Shown here in pieces: positions 52,022 to 60,652 of a DNA stretch of 64,000 bases. A program made the position numbers and the translations under genes. Source of the DNA: Qipengyuania flava (GTDB taxonomy: Bacteria; Pseudomonadota; Alphaproteobacteria; Sphingomonadales; Sphingomonadaceae). The stretch spans positions 186,001-250,000 of the forward strand of contig NZ_JAASQU010000004.1 of the NCBI RefSeq assembly GCF_011762005.1, written 5' to 3'. Under the pieces are notes generated by a model. That model was not told the DNA's origin. It worked only from the letters and a program-made list of their open reading frames with translations, and ran no database searches. Every line of letters begins with the position of its first letter. Within the stretch, counting starts at the first letter, position 1.

Positions 52022-52933
52022 TCAGCGCAACATTGAGAACAGCGAGAGGTTGGCGAGACGCACGAAGCTGGCCTGGCTGGCTTCGAGCACGGTGAGCGTT
52101 TCCTGCAGTCGACTCATCGCTACGGCGATATCGGCGCCGCCGACCTGGGTCCGTTCGTCGGCAACCCGTTCGGAATTGATCTCGCGGCGTTCCGACATCA
52201 GGTCGACCCAGTTGAGCCGCGAACCGATCACCGTCTGCGCGGTGGTCACCTTTTCGAGGCCCGCATCGAGATCGCTCAGCACGGCCGAACTGGCCTGCGC
52301 TGCCGCATCGCCTCCGGCCGAAAGTGCGGCGGCGAAATTGCCCAGCACCGCAAACAGGTCGGTGGCCCCATTGGCGGTGTCGAACTCGAACACTTCGGGC
52401 CCGGTCAGCCCGGGCATGACCGATTGGCCCTCGCCGATCTCCACCGGAGTGAGCGCGCCACTGCCGACGAACTCGATCCCGTTGCCATTGTCGGCATAGG
52501 CCGCGCCCGAGGCCTGTCCGCCAAGGAGGGCGTGACCCGAGATGTTACGGCTGTTGGCCAGCAGCACGAGATTGTCGCGCAGGCTCGCCACTTCGGTGCC
52601 GATGACCGAACGCTGCGCATCGCTCAGCGTGCTCGAGGCGGCCTGTACCGCCAGTTCGCGCACGCGGACGACGACATCGGCAATCGAGCCGAGCGTTTCG
52701 TCGGTAAGCGTCAGATCGGCTTCCGCGAGTTCGGAATTGCGCGTATCGACGGTCGAGATGCGCTCGTTGCGCGCAAGCATCCGCAGCCGCGCAGCCGCGA
52801 CCGGATCGTCGGATGACCGCTCGAGCCGCTCGCCGGTGCCGATCTGCTGTTGCAGCGATTCCGCCTTGGCGCGAAGCGTGCCGATCTGGCTGGTGCTGCG
52901 CTCGTAGAATGCGCCGGTGCTGAGATTGATCAT
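52022..52933 (-). CDS. flgL: Flagellar hook-filament junction protein FlgL (HAP3)
   Basis: A 303-residue secreted protein with the flagellin-like N-terminal coiled coil (STGAFYERSTSQIGTLRAKA, ERLERSSDDPVAAARL) and a C-terminal helical half (SRLQETLTVLEASQASFVRL). It forms the last ring between hook and filament. Length is close to the family norm. The ATG at 52933 overlaps the flgK stop by 4 bp. Confidence 0.93.
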   Translation of the reverse strand: MINLSTGAFYERSTSQIGTLRAKAESLQQQIGTGERLERSSDDPVAAARLRMLARNERISTVDTRNSELAEADLTLTDETLGSIADVVVRVRELAVQAASSTLSDAQRSVIGTEVASLRDNLVLLANSRNISGHALLGGQASGAAYADNGNGIEFVGSGALTPVEIGEGQSVMPGLTGPEVFEFDTANGATDLFAVLGNFAAALSAGGDAAAQASSAVLSDLDAGLEKVTTAQTVIGSRLNWVDLMSERREINSERVADERTQVGGADIAVAMSRLQETLTVLEASQASFVRLANLSLFSMLR

Positions 52934-54270
52934 CGCCCGATCCCCAGGAGAGTGTCGAATATGTCGCTGGCTGCCTGCATGGCGCGGCCCGAAGCCTGGA
53001 ACGCCTGCTGGAACCGAATGAGATTGGCGGCCTCGGTATCGAGGTCCACGCCCGACTGCTGTTCGAGCGAGATACGCGCCGAAGTCGCGATCGTGTCGAG
53101 CGCGCTTTGCGTCACTGCGCGTCCGGCGACCTTGCTCGAGATGTCGAACAACACGCCGTTGAGCTGCTGTGCGGGATCGAGCGCGGTAAGCGACTGGCGC
53201 AACGCGTTGAGATTGGAGTCGTCGCGGCTGCCTGCCGCCGCACCCGCCGGGGCGGTGGCCAGCCCCGCGCCCCCGGTCATCACGACCCGCAGCGTCCCGG
53301 CCGTGGTACCGGCGAAAATCGGCTGGCCCTGCGTACCGTCGAGCGCGACGCCCGCAGCCTGCGCATTGTTGACCGTGTCGGCAATGCCCGCGGCCACAGT
53401 ATCGAGCCGCTGGCGCAAACTGGCGAGTTCGGTCAGCGCAAGCGACGCGCCTTCCAGGCTGCCCGAACCAGGGGTCATGGCCTGGCCATCGACCGCGAAG
53501 AAAAGCGTACCATCGGCCGCAGTGGCCGAGGTGAGCGTGCCAGCCGTACCGCCCTGCACGAAGCTGCGCGGCGGGTTGCTGCCCAGCGACACGGCCACCG
53601 TGCCGTCGGCGGCAAAGGAGGTGGTGAGCGAACTGAACCCGCCCAGCCGTTCGAGCAATTGGTCGCGCTGGTCGAGCAGTGCAGCGCGATCGCTGCTGCC
53701 GCTGCCTGCGCGCGTCAGCCGCAGGTTCACGCGCGCGAGTTCGGCGCCGATGATGTTGGCGTCATTGACCTCGGCCTCCGCATCGAAACGCAGGCCGTCG
53801 CCCACCGCGTCGAAGCCCGAGGCAGTGATGTTGAACTTGTTCGCCAGCGTGCTGGCTTCGGCGATCACCGCGGCGCGGCGCGACGGATCGACCGGATCGC
53901 TCGAAAGCTGCTGGAGCACGGCCTCGAATTCGACGACCGCAGTGAACACGCCCGACTGTTCGAGCGCGCTTTCCATGTTCTGCAGACCCGACAGCTCGAC
54001 ATTGGCGCGCTGCAGATCGCCCGATGTACGGCGGACCTCACCCTGGAGGAATGCATCGGCATTGCGGCGGATTTCCGCGACACGGGCACCAGACAGCGAA
54101 ATGTCGCCGATCCGACCTGCCCCGCCCGAAGCGGACACTTCCTCGATCCGCAGGCTGCGCCGGACATAGCCATCGCTCGAGGCATTGGCGATGTTCTGCG
54201 CGGTCACATCGAGCGCGCTGCGCGCTGCACGTGCGCCGCTAGCGGCGATCGAGAGCAGGTCGGATGCCAT
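52930..54270 (-). CDS. flgK: Flagellar hook-associated protein FlgK (HAP1)
   Basis: A 446-residue protein with the rod/hook N-terminal motif ALDVTAQNIANASSDGYVRR and the C-terminal signature DTEAANLIRFQQAFQASGRA, both needed for the junction between hook and filament. It overlaps flgL by 4 bp and the rod-binding gene by 1 bp. It is shorter than the enterobacterial protein (about 550) but the ends are intact. Confidence 0.93.
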   Translation of the reverse strand: MASDLLSIAASGARAARSALDVTAQNIANASSDGYVRRSLRIEEVSASGGAGRIGDISLSGARVAEIRRNADAFLQGEVRRTSGDLQRANVELSGLQNMESALEQSGVFTAVVEFEAVLQQLSSDPVDPSRRAAVIAEASTLANKFNITASGFDAVGDGLRFDAEAEVNDANIIGAELARVNLRLTRAGSGSSDRAALLDQRDQLLERLGGFSSLTTSFAADGTVAVSLGSNPPRSFVQGGTAGTLTSATAADGTLFFAVDGQAMTPGSGSLEGASLALTELASLRQRLDTVAAGIADTVNNAQAAGVALDGTQGQPIFAGTTAGTLRVVMTGGAGLATAPAGAAAGSRDDSNLNALRQSLTALDPAQQLNGVLFDISSKVAGRAVTQSALDTIATSARISLEQQSGVDLDTEAANLIRFQQAFQASGRAMQAASDIFDTLLGIGR

Positions 54271-54572
54271 CAGTCATCTCCCTCGGGCAGGAACCGCGCC
54301 AGTTGGTGTTCGATCGCGGCCGCAAAACCGAGCTGACCCGATTGCGCGGTAACCTCGGCGAAACGCGCGTCGCGCATCTCACGGAAGGTGTCGTCGCTTT
54401 CCCCGAACAATTCGTTGCCGCCGAAATCGGTATTTCGCGCACTCGCCAGCATCTGCCGCAGCAGGATTGCCTCGAACTGCTGCGCGGCTTCGCGCAATTC
54501 GCCATCGACCGGTTTCGCCGCGCGTTCGGGCAGGCCGGTCGTGCCGGCGGGACTGATTGCCAAGCCCGTCAT
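54270..54572 (-). CDS. flgJ: Rod-binding protein (FlgJ N-terminal domain only)
   Basis: A 100-residue protein equal to the rod-scaffolding half of FlgJ (ELREAAQQFEAILLRQMLAS, then NELFGESDDTFREMRDARFA). The muramidase half of enterobacterial FlgJ is absent; a separate transglycosylase gene lies at 62412. Such splitting is known in alphaproteobacteria. It overlaps flgI by 4 bp and flgK by 1 bp, so it is translated in the same polycistron. Confidence 0.88.
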   Translation of the reverse strand: MTGLAISPAGTTGLPERAAKPVDGELREAAQQFEAILLRQMLASARNTDFGGNELFGESDDTFREMRDARFAEVTAQSGQLGFAAAIEHQLARFLPEGDD

Positions 54573-55666
54573 ATGATCACCAGCTCCGCGGTCAGCGATC
54601 CCGCCTGCTTGAGGCCTTCGAGGATTGCCACCAGATCGGCCGGGCTGGCGCCCAGCGCATTGAGCGCGTCGACCACTTCGGCGAGCGAAGCGCCGGGGCC
54701 GACACGCGAAACCACATTGTCCTGCTGGCGCGCGGTGATCGTGCTGTTGGGTTCGAGCGCAGTCTGCCCGCGCGAGAAGGGTTCGGGCTGCACCACGGCT
54801 GGGTTTTCATCGATCCGGACCACCAGGCTGCCATGGCTGATCGCCGCAGGAGCCAGCCTGACCGCGCTGGAAATCACGATCGTGCCAGTACGGCTGTTGA
54901 TCACCACGCGTGCCGCGCGCTCGGCGGGGCTCACGTCGAGCATTTCGATGTTCGCCATGATTTCCGCGCGCGTATTGGCACCCGGCGGCAACATGAGCGC
55001 GAGCGTGACCCCGTCCTCGACCTGCGCCATGCCCGGATAGAAGGCGTTGATCGCATCGCGCACGCGCGAGATGGTGAGGAAGTCGGCCTGGTAGAGGTTC
55101 CAGCGCAGCACTTCGGTGAAATCGAAATTGCTGGCCACTGCCTGCTCTACCGTGGCGCCATCGGCAATGCGGCCAACGGTCGGGACATTGACCGTCAGTT
55201 TCGAGCCGTCCTGGCCCGAAACGCCCAGTCCCCCGACTGCGAGATTGCCCTGTGCCATCGCGTAGATCTGGCCGTCGGCACCATAGAGGGGTGTCATGAC
55301 CAGTGCCCCGCCGCGCAGCGACTTAGCCTTGCCCATGGTCGACACGGTCACATCAATCCGCTGGCCGGGCTTGGCGAAAGCGGGCAGTTCGGCGGTGATG
55401 ATCACTGCCGCAGCATTCTTGAGCGCCGGATTGACGCCCGGCGGCAGTTGCAGGCCCAGCCGCCCCGACACGCCGCGCATGGCCTGCGTGACATAAGCGA
55501 AGTTGTCGTCGCCCGAACCGTCGAGGCCGACGACCACGCCATAGCCGGTAAGCTGGTTGGAGCGCACCGACTGGAATTGTCCGAGATCGCGCACGCGTTC
55601 GGCAGCCGCCGGAACCGGAAGCAGCGTGAGCATGGCGACGAGAAGCAGGGAGAGACGACGGATCAT
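54569..55666 (-). CDS. flgI: Flagellar P-ring protein FlgI
   Basis: A 365-residue periplasmic ring protein with a signal peptide (IRRLSLLLVAMLTLLPVPAA). Motifs: RVRDLGQFQSVRSNQLTGYG, VVGLDGSGDD and AERAARVVINSRTGTIVIS. The ATG at 55666 is preferred because GAGGA lies 8 nt upstream; another ATG is at 55675. It forms the bushing in the peptidoglycan layer and needs FlgA (61125) for assembly. Confidence 0.94.
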   Translation of the reverse strand: MIRRLSLLLVAMLTLLPVPAAAERVRDLGQFQSVRSNQLTGYGVVVGLDGSGDDNFAYVTQAMRGVSGRLGLQLPPGVNPALKNAAAVIITAELPAFAKPGQRIDVTVSTMGKAKSLRGGALVMTPLYGADGQIYAMAQGNLAVGGLGVSGQDGSKLTVNVPTVGRIADGATVEQAVASNFDFTEVLRWNLYQADFLTISRVRDAINAFYPGMAQVEDGVTLALMLPPGANTRAEIMANIEMLDVSPAERAARVVINSRTGTIVISSAVRLAPAAISHGSLVVRIDENPAVVQPEPFSRGQTALEPNSTITARQQDNVVSRVGPGASLAEVVDALNALGASPADLVAILEGLKQAGSLTAELVII

Positions 55667-55677
55667 GATGGTCATCC

Positions 55678-56331
55678 TCAGAAGGGCGAGATCGCGCCGA
55701 AGAACCGCGACAGCCAGCCTTCGCGGCTGGCGCGCTGGACCGAGCCGGCGCCCGAATAGGAAATGCGCGCATCGGCCACGCGGATCGACGGGATGCGGTT
55801 GTCCTGGTCGATATCCGACAGGCGGATGATGCCCGAAAGCTGGACCCATTCTTCGCCCTGACTCAATTGCATCACCTTTTCCCCGCGTACCAATGCCGTT
55901 CCGTTGGGTCGAACCTCGGCAATCGTCACGGTCAGGTCGGCCCGGATGGAGCTGGCCTGCGATGCATCGCCCGATCCCTTGAACGACGATCCGCCCGAAG
56001 CATTAAGGTCGGCGTCGTCGATGCCGATGAATTGCGGCAGCGAAAGACCGATGTCCCCGTCGCGCTTGGTCGAACCGCTGGTCGACTTCGACGTCTGCGT
56101 GCGTTCGACCAGAACGATCGTGACGATATCGCCGACCCGGGCCGCGCGATTGCCGTAATAAAGCGGCGCATAGCCATGGCTGGCCTGGTAGATCGCCCCG
56201 TCCTGATGCCGCGCGGGCGCAGCCTGCGGGGCCGGCGGCAGCGCCGCGGCGAACCCTTCGGGGCGAGCGGACCCGCCGCCGCAAGCGGCCAGCGCAAGGG
56301 TCAGCGGGATGAGGCAGAAAGTGGCTTTCAT
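55678..56331 (-). CDS. flgH: Flagellar L-ring lipoprotein FlgH
   Basis: A 217-residue outer-membrane lipoprotein; the signal peptide ends in LAAC. The body contains GDIVTIVLVERTQTSKSTSG and VQLSGIIRLSDIDQDNRIPS, characteristic of FlgH. The ATG at 56331 is chosen because GAGGACG lies upstream; the frame begins at a GTG (56346) inside flgG. It forms the L ring with FlgI as the rod bushing. Confidence 0.94.
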   Translation of the reverse strand: MKATFCLIPLTLALAACGGGSARPEGFAAALPPAPQAAPARHQDGAIYQASHGYAPLYYGNRAARVGDIVTIVLVERTQTSKSTSGSTKRDGDIGLSLPQFIGIDDADLNASGGSSFKGSGDASQASSIRADLTVTIAEVRPNGTALVRGEKVMQLSQGEEWVQLSGIIRLSDIDQDNRIPSIRVADARISYSGAGSVQRASREGWLSRFFGAISPF

Positions 56332-56342
56332 GGCGTTCGTCC

Positions 56343-57131
56343 TCACAGCGTCTGGTTGGCGTTGCGCAGCATTTCGTCGACGGCGGAAACCATCTTCGAA
56401 CTGATTTCATAGGCGCGCTGCGCTTCGATCATCTCGACGAGTTCCTCGACGATGTTGACGTTCGAGGCCTCGAGCATGCCCTGGCGAATATTGCCGCGAC
56501 CGTTCTCGCCGGCAGGCGCCAGCTCGGCGGCACCGCTGGCGGCCGTTTCAACGAGGAAGTTGTCGCCGATCGCCTGCAAGCCCGCCGGATTGGTGAAACG
56601 CGCGACCTGGATCTGGCCGAGTTCGGTCGGTTCGGCTTCGCCCGGCACGGTTGCCGACACGGTGCCGTCGGGCGATACCGCGATCGAGGTCGCGCCTTCG
56701 GGTACGGTGATAGCCGGCTGCACGGCATAGCCCTGCTGCGTGACCAGCTGGCCCTCGGCCGAGGTGGTGAAATTGCCCGCACGAGTATAGCCGACACGGC
56801 CGCCCGGCAGCTCGACTTCGAAATAGCCATCGCCATCCAGGGCGAGGTCGAAGGCATTGCCCGTGGTGTTGAGCGCACCCTGCGTCATGATCTGGCTGGT
56901 CGACTGGACCGCAACGCCGGTGCCGAGATTGAGCCCGGTGGCATAAGCGGTTTCGCCCGACGAACGCTGCCCCGCGACGCGCGCGTCCTGATAGGCGAGC
57001 GTGGCGAAATTGGCGCGATCGCGCTTGAAGCCGGTCGTCCCGACGTTGGCGAGGTTGTTGGCGATGACGCGCATCCGCGCATCCTGGGCCTCGAGCCCGG
57101 TGCGGGCGACCTGAAGGGCTGAAGTGGGCAT
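56343..57131 (-). CDS. flgG: Flagellar distal rod protein FlgG
   Basis: A 262-residue rod protein. The N-terminal motif RVIANNLANVGTTGFKRDRA and the C-terminal motif ASNVNIVEELVEMIEAQRAY are the standard rod/hook signatures, and the length equals that of FlgG in other bacteria. The ATG at 57131 has AAAGGATA upstream. It follows flgF with a 19-bp gap and overlaps the upstream extension of flgH. Confidence 0.95.
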   Translation of the reverse strand: MPTSALQVARTGLEAQDARMRVIANNLANVGTTGFKRDRANFATLAYQDARVAGQRSSGETAYATGLNLGTGVAVQSTSQIMTQGALNTTGNAFDLALDGDGYFEVELPGGRVGYTRAGNFTTSAEGQLVTQQGYAVQPAITVPEGATSIAVSPDGTVSATVPGEAEPTELGQIQVARFTNPAGLQAIGDNFLVETAASGAAELAPAGENGRGNIRQGMLEASNVNIVEELVEMIEAQRAYEISSKMVSAVDEMLRNANQTL

Positions 57132-57150
57132 GGGTTATCCTTTCCCTTGA

Positions 57151-57891
57151 TTAGCCGAGGCGCATGAGCTGCGCGCCGCTTTCGTCGATTTCGCGTGCGG
57201 TCGAAATGAGCTTGCTGCGCATGGCGAACAGCCGCTGCGCATCGATCATGTCGACCAGGACTTCGGTGGTTTTGACATTGGACTGTTCGAGCGCGCCGAC
57301 CTTGACGGTAGCTGCCTCGTCGCCCGGCAGGATGCCCCCGCCCTCGACACGGAACAGGCCGTCGAGCCCCTTGCTGACCGGAGAACCTTCCCACGTGGCC
57401 AGCTTGATCCGGCCGACCTCCGCGGGCGGCTGGTCGGGCGCGGCGGGATCGGCGATGGTGATCGTGCCGTCGGGCGCGATTCCGGGGATGCCGACCGGCG
57501 GAATGGTGATCGGGCCGTTCTCGCCCAGCACAGGGCGCCCCTCGCCATTGACGAGAAGCCCCGTTGCCGAGATCGAAAGGTCGCCGCGTCGCGTATAGGC
57601 TTCGGTTCCGTCGACCGCCTGCACCGCCATCAGCGCGTCGGTTTCGATCGCGATATCGAGATTGCGACCGGTATCCACGATTTCGCCCGCAACCATATTC
57701 GCGCCGCGCACCCTGGCGGTCTGCATCGCGCGCGCCTCGTTGGGCTGGCCCTCGATGGTGACGGCGCGCTGGTCGAGCATCTCGGCCCGAAAGCCGAGCG
57801 TGTTGGCGTTCGCCATATTGCTCGCGATGACGCGCTGGCTGTCCATCGACGCGCGCATGCCCGAAAGCGCTGTATGGATGAGGCGATCCAT
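57151..57891 (-). CDS. flgF: Flagellar proximal rod protein FlgF
   Basis: A 246-residue rod protein starting MDRLIHTALSGMRASMDSQR, with SNMANANTLGFRAEM near the N-terminus and SNVKTTEVLVDMIDAQRLFA near the C-terminus. Length and motif order fit FlgF. It is encoded 5 bp after flgE, in the usual order E-F-G. Confidence 0.94.
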   Translation of the reverse strand: MDRLIHTALSGMRASMDSQRVIASNMANANTLGFRAEMLDQRAVTIEGQPNEARAMQTARVRGANMVAGEIVDTGRNLDIAIETDALMAVQAVDGTEAYTRRGDLSISATGLLVNGEGRPVLGENGPITIPPVGIPGIAPDGTITIADPAAPDQPPAEVGRIKLATWEGSPVSKGLDGLFRVEGGGILPGDEAATVKVGALEQSNVKTTEVLVDMIDAQRLFAMRSKLISTAREIDESGAQLMRLG

Positions 57892-57896
57892 GGCGA

Positions 57897-58709
57897 TCAG
57901 GTCCGCAGGTTGATGACGGTCTGCGAGATCTGGGTCGCGGTGTCGATCGCCTTGGCGTTGGCCTGGAAATTGCGCTGGGCGGTAATCAGACCGACCAGCT
58001 CTTCGGCAATATCAACATTCGAACGCTCGAGCGCGCCCGACAGCAGCGAACCATAGGCGCCCGAGCCGGGCGAACCGTAGCTGGCGGGACCGGACAGGCC
58101 AGTGCTTTCCCAGTTTGCCGAACCAACCTTCTTGAGGCCGGTGGGCGAGATGAAGCTGGCCAGCGCCACGGCGCCGATCGGTTCGACCGAACCATCGGCA
58201 TAGGATGCCTGAACGAGGCCGGTGGAGGTGATCGTGACACCCGCAAATTCGGAACCTGCGGCATTGGTCGGCGGGACCTGTGCATCGCTCACTGCATTGC
58301 CGGTGACCTGCCCGTTCGCATCGACCGCGAAAACCTGCAGGCGGTTGCCCGCGCTGTCGGCGATGTTGCCGCTCTCGGTCATCGTGAAAGATCCGGCGCG
58401 CGTGTAAAGCGTCGAACCGTCGCTGGCCGAGCGCGTGGTGAAGAAGCCGTCGCCCGTGATCGCGAGATCGAGCGCGGAGCCAGTCTGCTCGACCGGGCCA
58501 AGCGCGAAGTTCTGGGTGATCGATTCCACCGAGGCACCGATGCCCTGGATCATGCGCGGGTTGGTCAACGCCGAACCGGCGACGATCTCGGAAAATTCGG
58601 TGCGGCTGCGCTTGAAACCGTAGGTCTCGGAGTTCGCGATATTATGCGAGATCACGCCGAGCGAGGTCTGCGCGTTCTTCATGCCGTTGAGCGAGGTGTA
58701 GAAGGACAT
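57897..58709 (-). CDS. flgE: Flagellar hook protein FlgE, unusually short
   Basis: A 270-residue hook protein. Ends are canonical: MSFYTSLNGMKNAQTSLGVI with ISHNIANSETYGFKRSR, and SNVDIAEELVGLITAQRNFQ. The usual FlgE is about 400 residues, so most of the surface-exposed D2 domain is missing, leaving a D0-D1 core of rod-protein size. The position between flgD and flgF and the absence of another hook gene here make the assignment firm. It may give a thinner hook. Confidence 0.9.
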   Translation of the reverse strand: MSFYTSLNGMKNAQTSLGVISHNIANSETYGFKRSRTEFSEIVAGSALTNPRMIQGIGASVESITQNFALGPVEQTGSALDLAITGDGFFTTRSASDGSTLYTRAGSFTMTESGNIADSAGNRLQVFAVDANGQVTGNAVSDAQVPPTNAAGSEFAGVTITSTGLVQASYADGSVEPIGAVALASFISPTGLKKVGSANWESTGLSGPASYGSPGSGAYGSLLSGALERSNVDIAEELVGLITAQRNFQANAKAIDTATQISQTVINLRT

Positions 58710-58724
58710 CGTATGTCTCCTGGA

Positions 58725-59009
58725 TCAGATTTCGGAAGCGGACTGGGTGGTTTCGATCAGCAGGTCGAGCTTCTCCGCGATCTGCTCGAGCGTGGCATTG
58801 GTTTCGGAAACGCCGGCGAGCGAAGAGAACTGCGCCATCTGTGCGAGCATTTCCTTGTTATCGACCGGGTCGAAGGGGTCCTGCTGCTGCATCTGCACGG
58901 TCAGCAGACGCAGGAAGTCGCCCTGCCCCAGCGAATCCATTCCGCGGCCGGTGGTCGCGGCGGTCGTCGTGGTGGCGCCGGCCACCTGATTGGTCGTCGA
59001 AGTGATCAT
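58725..59009 (-). CDS. flgD: Hook-capping protein FlgD, minimal form
   Basis: A 94-residue protein with only the N-terminal FlgD region (LGQGDFLRLLTVQMQQQDPF, then DNKEMLAQMAQFSSLAGVSE). The typical FlgD is about 220 residues with C-terminal Ig-like and Tudor-like domains that form the cap plate. Those are absent, and the stop is genuine because flgE begins 15 bp further on. The shortening matches that of the hook protein it caps. The ATG at 59009 overlaps flgC by 4 bp. Confidence 0.9.
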   Translation of the reverse strand: MITSTTNQVAGATTTTAATTGRGMDSLGQGDFLRLLTVQMQQQDPFDPVDNKEMLAQMAQFSSLAGVSETNATLEQIAEKLDLLIETTQSASEI

Positions 59010-59416
59010 TTCATCCTCATCGTTTCGAGCATGAGTTGCTTGGCGGTCGACATCGCTTCGACCATGTTGCGGTACTGGCGCGAGGCTTCGAGCATCTCGA
59101 CCATCTCGGCATTCTCATCGACCGGGGCTTCCCAGACGTCGCCATTCTCGTCGGCGAGGGGATGGCCGGGGTCGTGGCGACGTATCGCGGCGACATCCTC
59201 GCGCACGACACCGCCGACACGGACCGATGAGAGGCCCGAAGCCCGGTCGAGTTCCTGTTCGAAGACGGTGCGCATGGGCCGGTAGGCCTCTTCCTCGCTG
59301 CCGGCGATCGAGCCGGCATTGGCGAGATTGGAAGCCGCCGTATTCATGCGCACGAGCTGCGCGGACATGGCGCGATGGCCGACCTGAAAGAAGGAGGTGG
59401 GGCCGCTCATCGTCAT
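59006..59416 (-). CDS. flgC: Flagellar proximal rod protein FlgC
   Basis: A 136-residue rod protein with RMNTAASNLANAGSIAGSEE near the N-terminus and VEMLEASRQYRNMVEAMSTA at the C-terminus, as expected for FlgC. The ATG at 59416 overlaps the flgB stop (ATGA); a second ATG is at 59410. The 3' end overlaps flgD by 4 bp. Confidence 0.94.
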   Translation of the reverse strand: MTMSGPTSFFQVGHRAMSAQLVRMNTAASNLANAGSIAGSEEEAYRPMRTVFEQELDRASGLSSVRVGGVVREDVAAIRRHDPGHPLADENGDVWEAPVDENAEMVEMLEASRQYRNMVEAMSTAKQLMLETMRMK

Positions 59417-59760
59417 TCGCCCCGGATTGCGCGGGTGACGGTTTCGACCCGCCCGCGCAGGAAATTGAGCGTCGCGGTGTAAGCGACCGCGTTTTCCGCA
59501 AAGGCCGCCTGCTCCGTCGACATCTCGACCGTATTGCCATCGAGGCTGGCCATCGTCGGAATGCGATACTGGATTGCCCCGTCGGTCGCGCGGTCCGCCG
59601 CTGCGCCGCCCAACCGGGCCTGCAGCGCGGATGCGAAATCGACGTCGCGGGCCTTGTACCCCGGGGTTGCCGCATTGGCGATATTCGAACCGAGCACACC
59701 CATGCGCTGCGACCGGATCTCCAGTGCCGCCCCGTGTATGCCGAACAAACCTTCGCTCAT
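59413..59760 (-). CDS. flgB: Flagellar proximal rod protein FlgB
   Basis: A 115-residue rod protein with LGSNIANAATPGYKARDVDF near the N-terminus, the family signature. It is the first gene of a 13-gene minus-strand series running to motB at 50301. The ATG at 59760 has GCGGAGG upstream and follows a perfect sigma-54 promoter by about 35 bp. Confidence 0.94.
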   Translation of the reverse strand: MSEGLFGIHGAALEIRSQRMGVLGSNIANAATPGYKARDVDFASALQARLGGAAADRATDGAIQYRIPTMASLDGNTVEMSTEQAAFAENAVAYTATLNFLRGRVETVTRAIRGE

Positions 59761-59793
59761 CTGAGCCTCCGCAAAAAATTACGGAACCCAATC

Positions 59794-59809
59794 AGCAAGG
59801 GGCGTGCCA
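59794..59809 (-). promoter_or_regulatory. Sigma-54 promoter of the flgB operon
   Basis: On the minus strand TGGCACG-CCCC-TTGCT is an exact match to the sigma-54 consensus. The predicted start near 59784 leaves a leader of about 24 nt before the flgB ATG. Confidence 0.92.
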
Positions 59810-59862
59810 AACCGCCTTTGCCGGCTCAAAACCCCCGAAATCGGGCGAAAGCGGCAGCATGT

Positions 59863-59889
59863 GGCAAGCTTTTGCCGGATAGCGGCAAA
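59863..59889. promoter_or_regulatory. GGCAA/TTGCC dyads between flgB and the motA-like gene
   Basis: GGCAA-GCTT-TTGCC (59863-59876) overlaps TTTGCCG-GATAG-CGGCAAA (59871-59889). They lie about 80-105 bp upstream of the flgB start site predicted from the sigma-54 promoter, a suitable place for a flagellar activator of the FlbD/FleQ class. A similar dyad stands before flgM. Confidence 0.6.
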
Positions 59890-59953
59890 GTTCGTCCGCT
59901 GTATAAAACTCGCCCTTGCCGCGCCGTTCTGCTCGACAAGGAGTAGCTACCCG

Positions 59954-60652
59954 ATGCTGGAAAACTGGTTCGATCCCGAAGCGATCGCCATCGTGCTGTG
60001 CGGCACGCTGGCCGCCACGATGCTGCGCTGCGGCCTTGCCGACAGCCGCATCGCGCTGGTCGCTTTGCGTCGCCTGTTCGGCAAGAAGTTCGATCCGGCG
60101 AAGGCCAAGGCGGAGCTGGCCCTGCAGGTCCGCGAGATCGCCGACGACGGCTTCCTGCGCGCAGAACCCCGCCATTTCGGCGACCCGGAATTCGACAGCC
60201 TATCCGACCTGATCATCACCCAGCGCTCGATCCAGTCGCTGCATGGCGCGCACAGGACGTTCGCGACAGCGCGCCTCGCCCATGCGCAGACCGCCACGCG
60301 GGTCTTCGAAAGCGCCGCCGAACTGGCGCCTGTTTTCGGGCTGGCCGGTACGCTCGTCGCCCTGGCGCAGGCACCAGCAGGCGCGCCGCAGGGCGGCGGA
60401 CTGGTTGGCGCGATCGCGATGGCGGTGGTCACGACGCTGTACGGCCTGATCGCAGCCAATTTCATCTTCGCACCACTGGGCAACGCCATTGCCCGCAAGT
60501 CGCGCCGGGAAGAGAGCGGTCGCGAGGAAGTGCTGACCTGGCTGGAGGATAGCGTCCGCCGCGTGGATGCAGCACGACCGCGCCCTGCCGCCGACACGCC
60601 CTCTATCGAAGAGGTGCAGACCGACGCCGAAGCGGCGCCAGCTGCGGCATGA
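59954..60652 (+). CDS. MotA/TolQ/ExbB-like proton channel subunit
   Basis: A 232-residue membrane protein with a first helix at about 10-27 (AIVLCGTLAATMLRC) and two C-terminal helices at about 130-146 (LAPVFGLAGTLVALAQA) and 155-181 (GAIAMAVVTTLYGLIAANFI), the conserved MotA/TolQ/ExbB channel pattern. Its C-terminus is an acidic/Ala-rich tail. The ATG at 59954 has AAGGAG upstream. It is divergent from flgB and overlaps an ExbD-like gene by 4 bp. A full motA lies at 51133, so this is a second, non-canonical stator-type pair in the flagellar cluster. Confidence 0.85.
   Translation: MLENWFDPEAIAIVLCGTLAATMLRCGLADSRIALVALRRLFGKKFDPAKAKAELALQVREIADDGFLRAEPRHFGDPEFDSLSDLIITQRSIQSLHGAHRTFATARLAHAQTATRVFESAAELAPVFGLAGTLVALAQAPAGAPQGGGLVGAIAMAVVTTLYGLIAANFIFAPLGNAIARKSRREESGREEVLTWLEDSVRRVDAARPRPAADTPSIEEVQTDAEAAPAAA

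Noticed and set aside
59862-59876. TGGCAAGCTTTTGCC as a second sigma-54 promoter facing the motA-like gene
   Set aside because: The GG to GC spacing is one base too short, and the sequence is better explained as a dyad.
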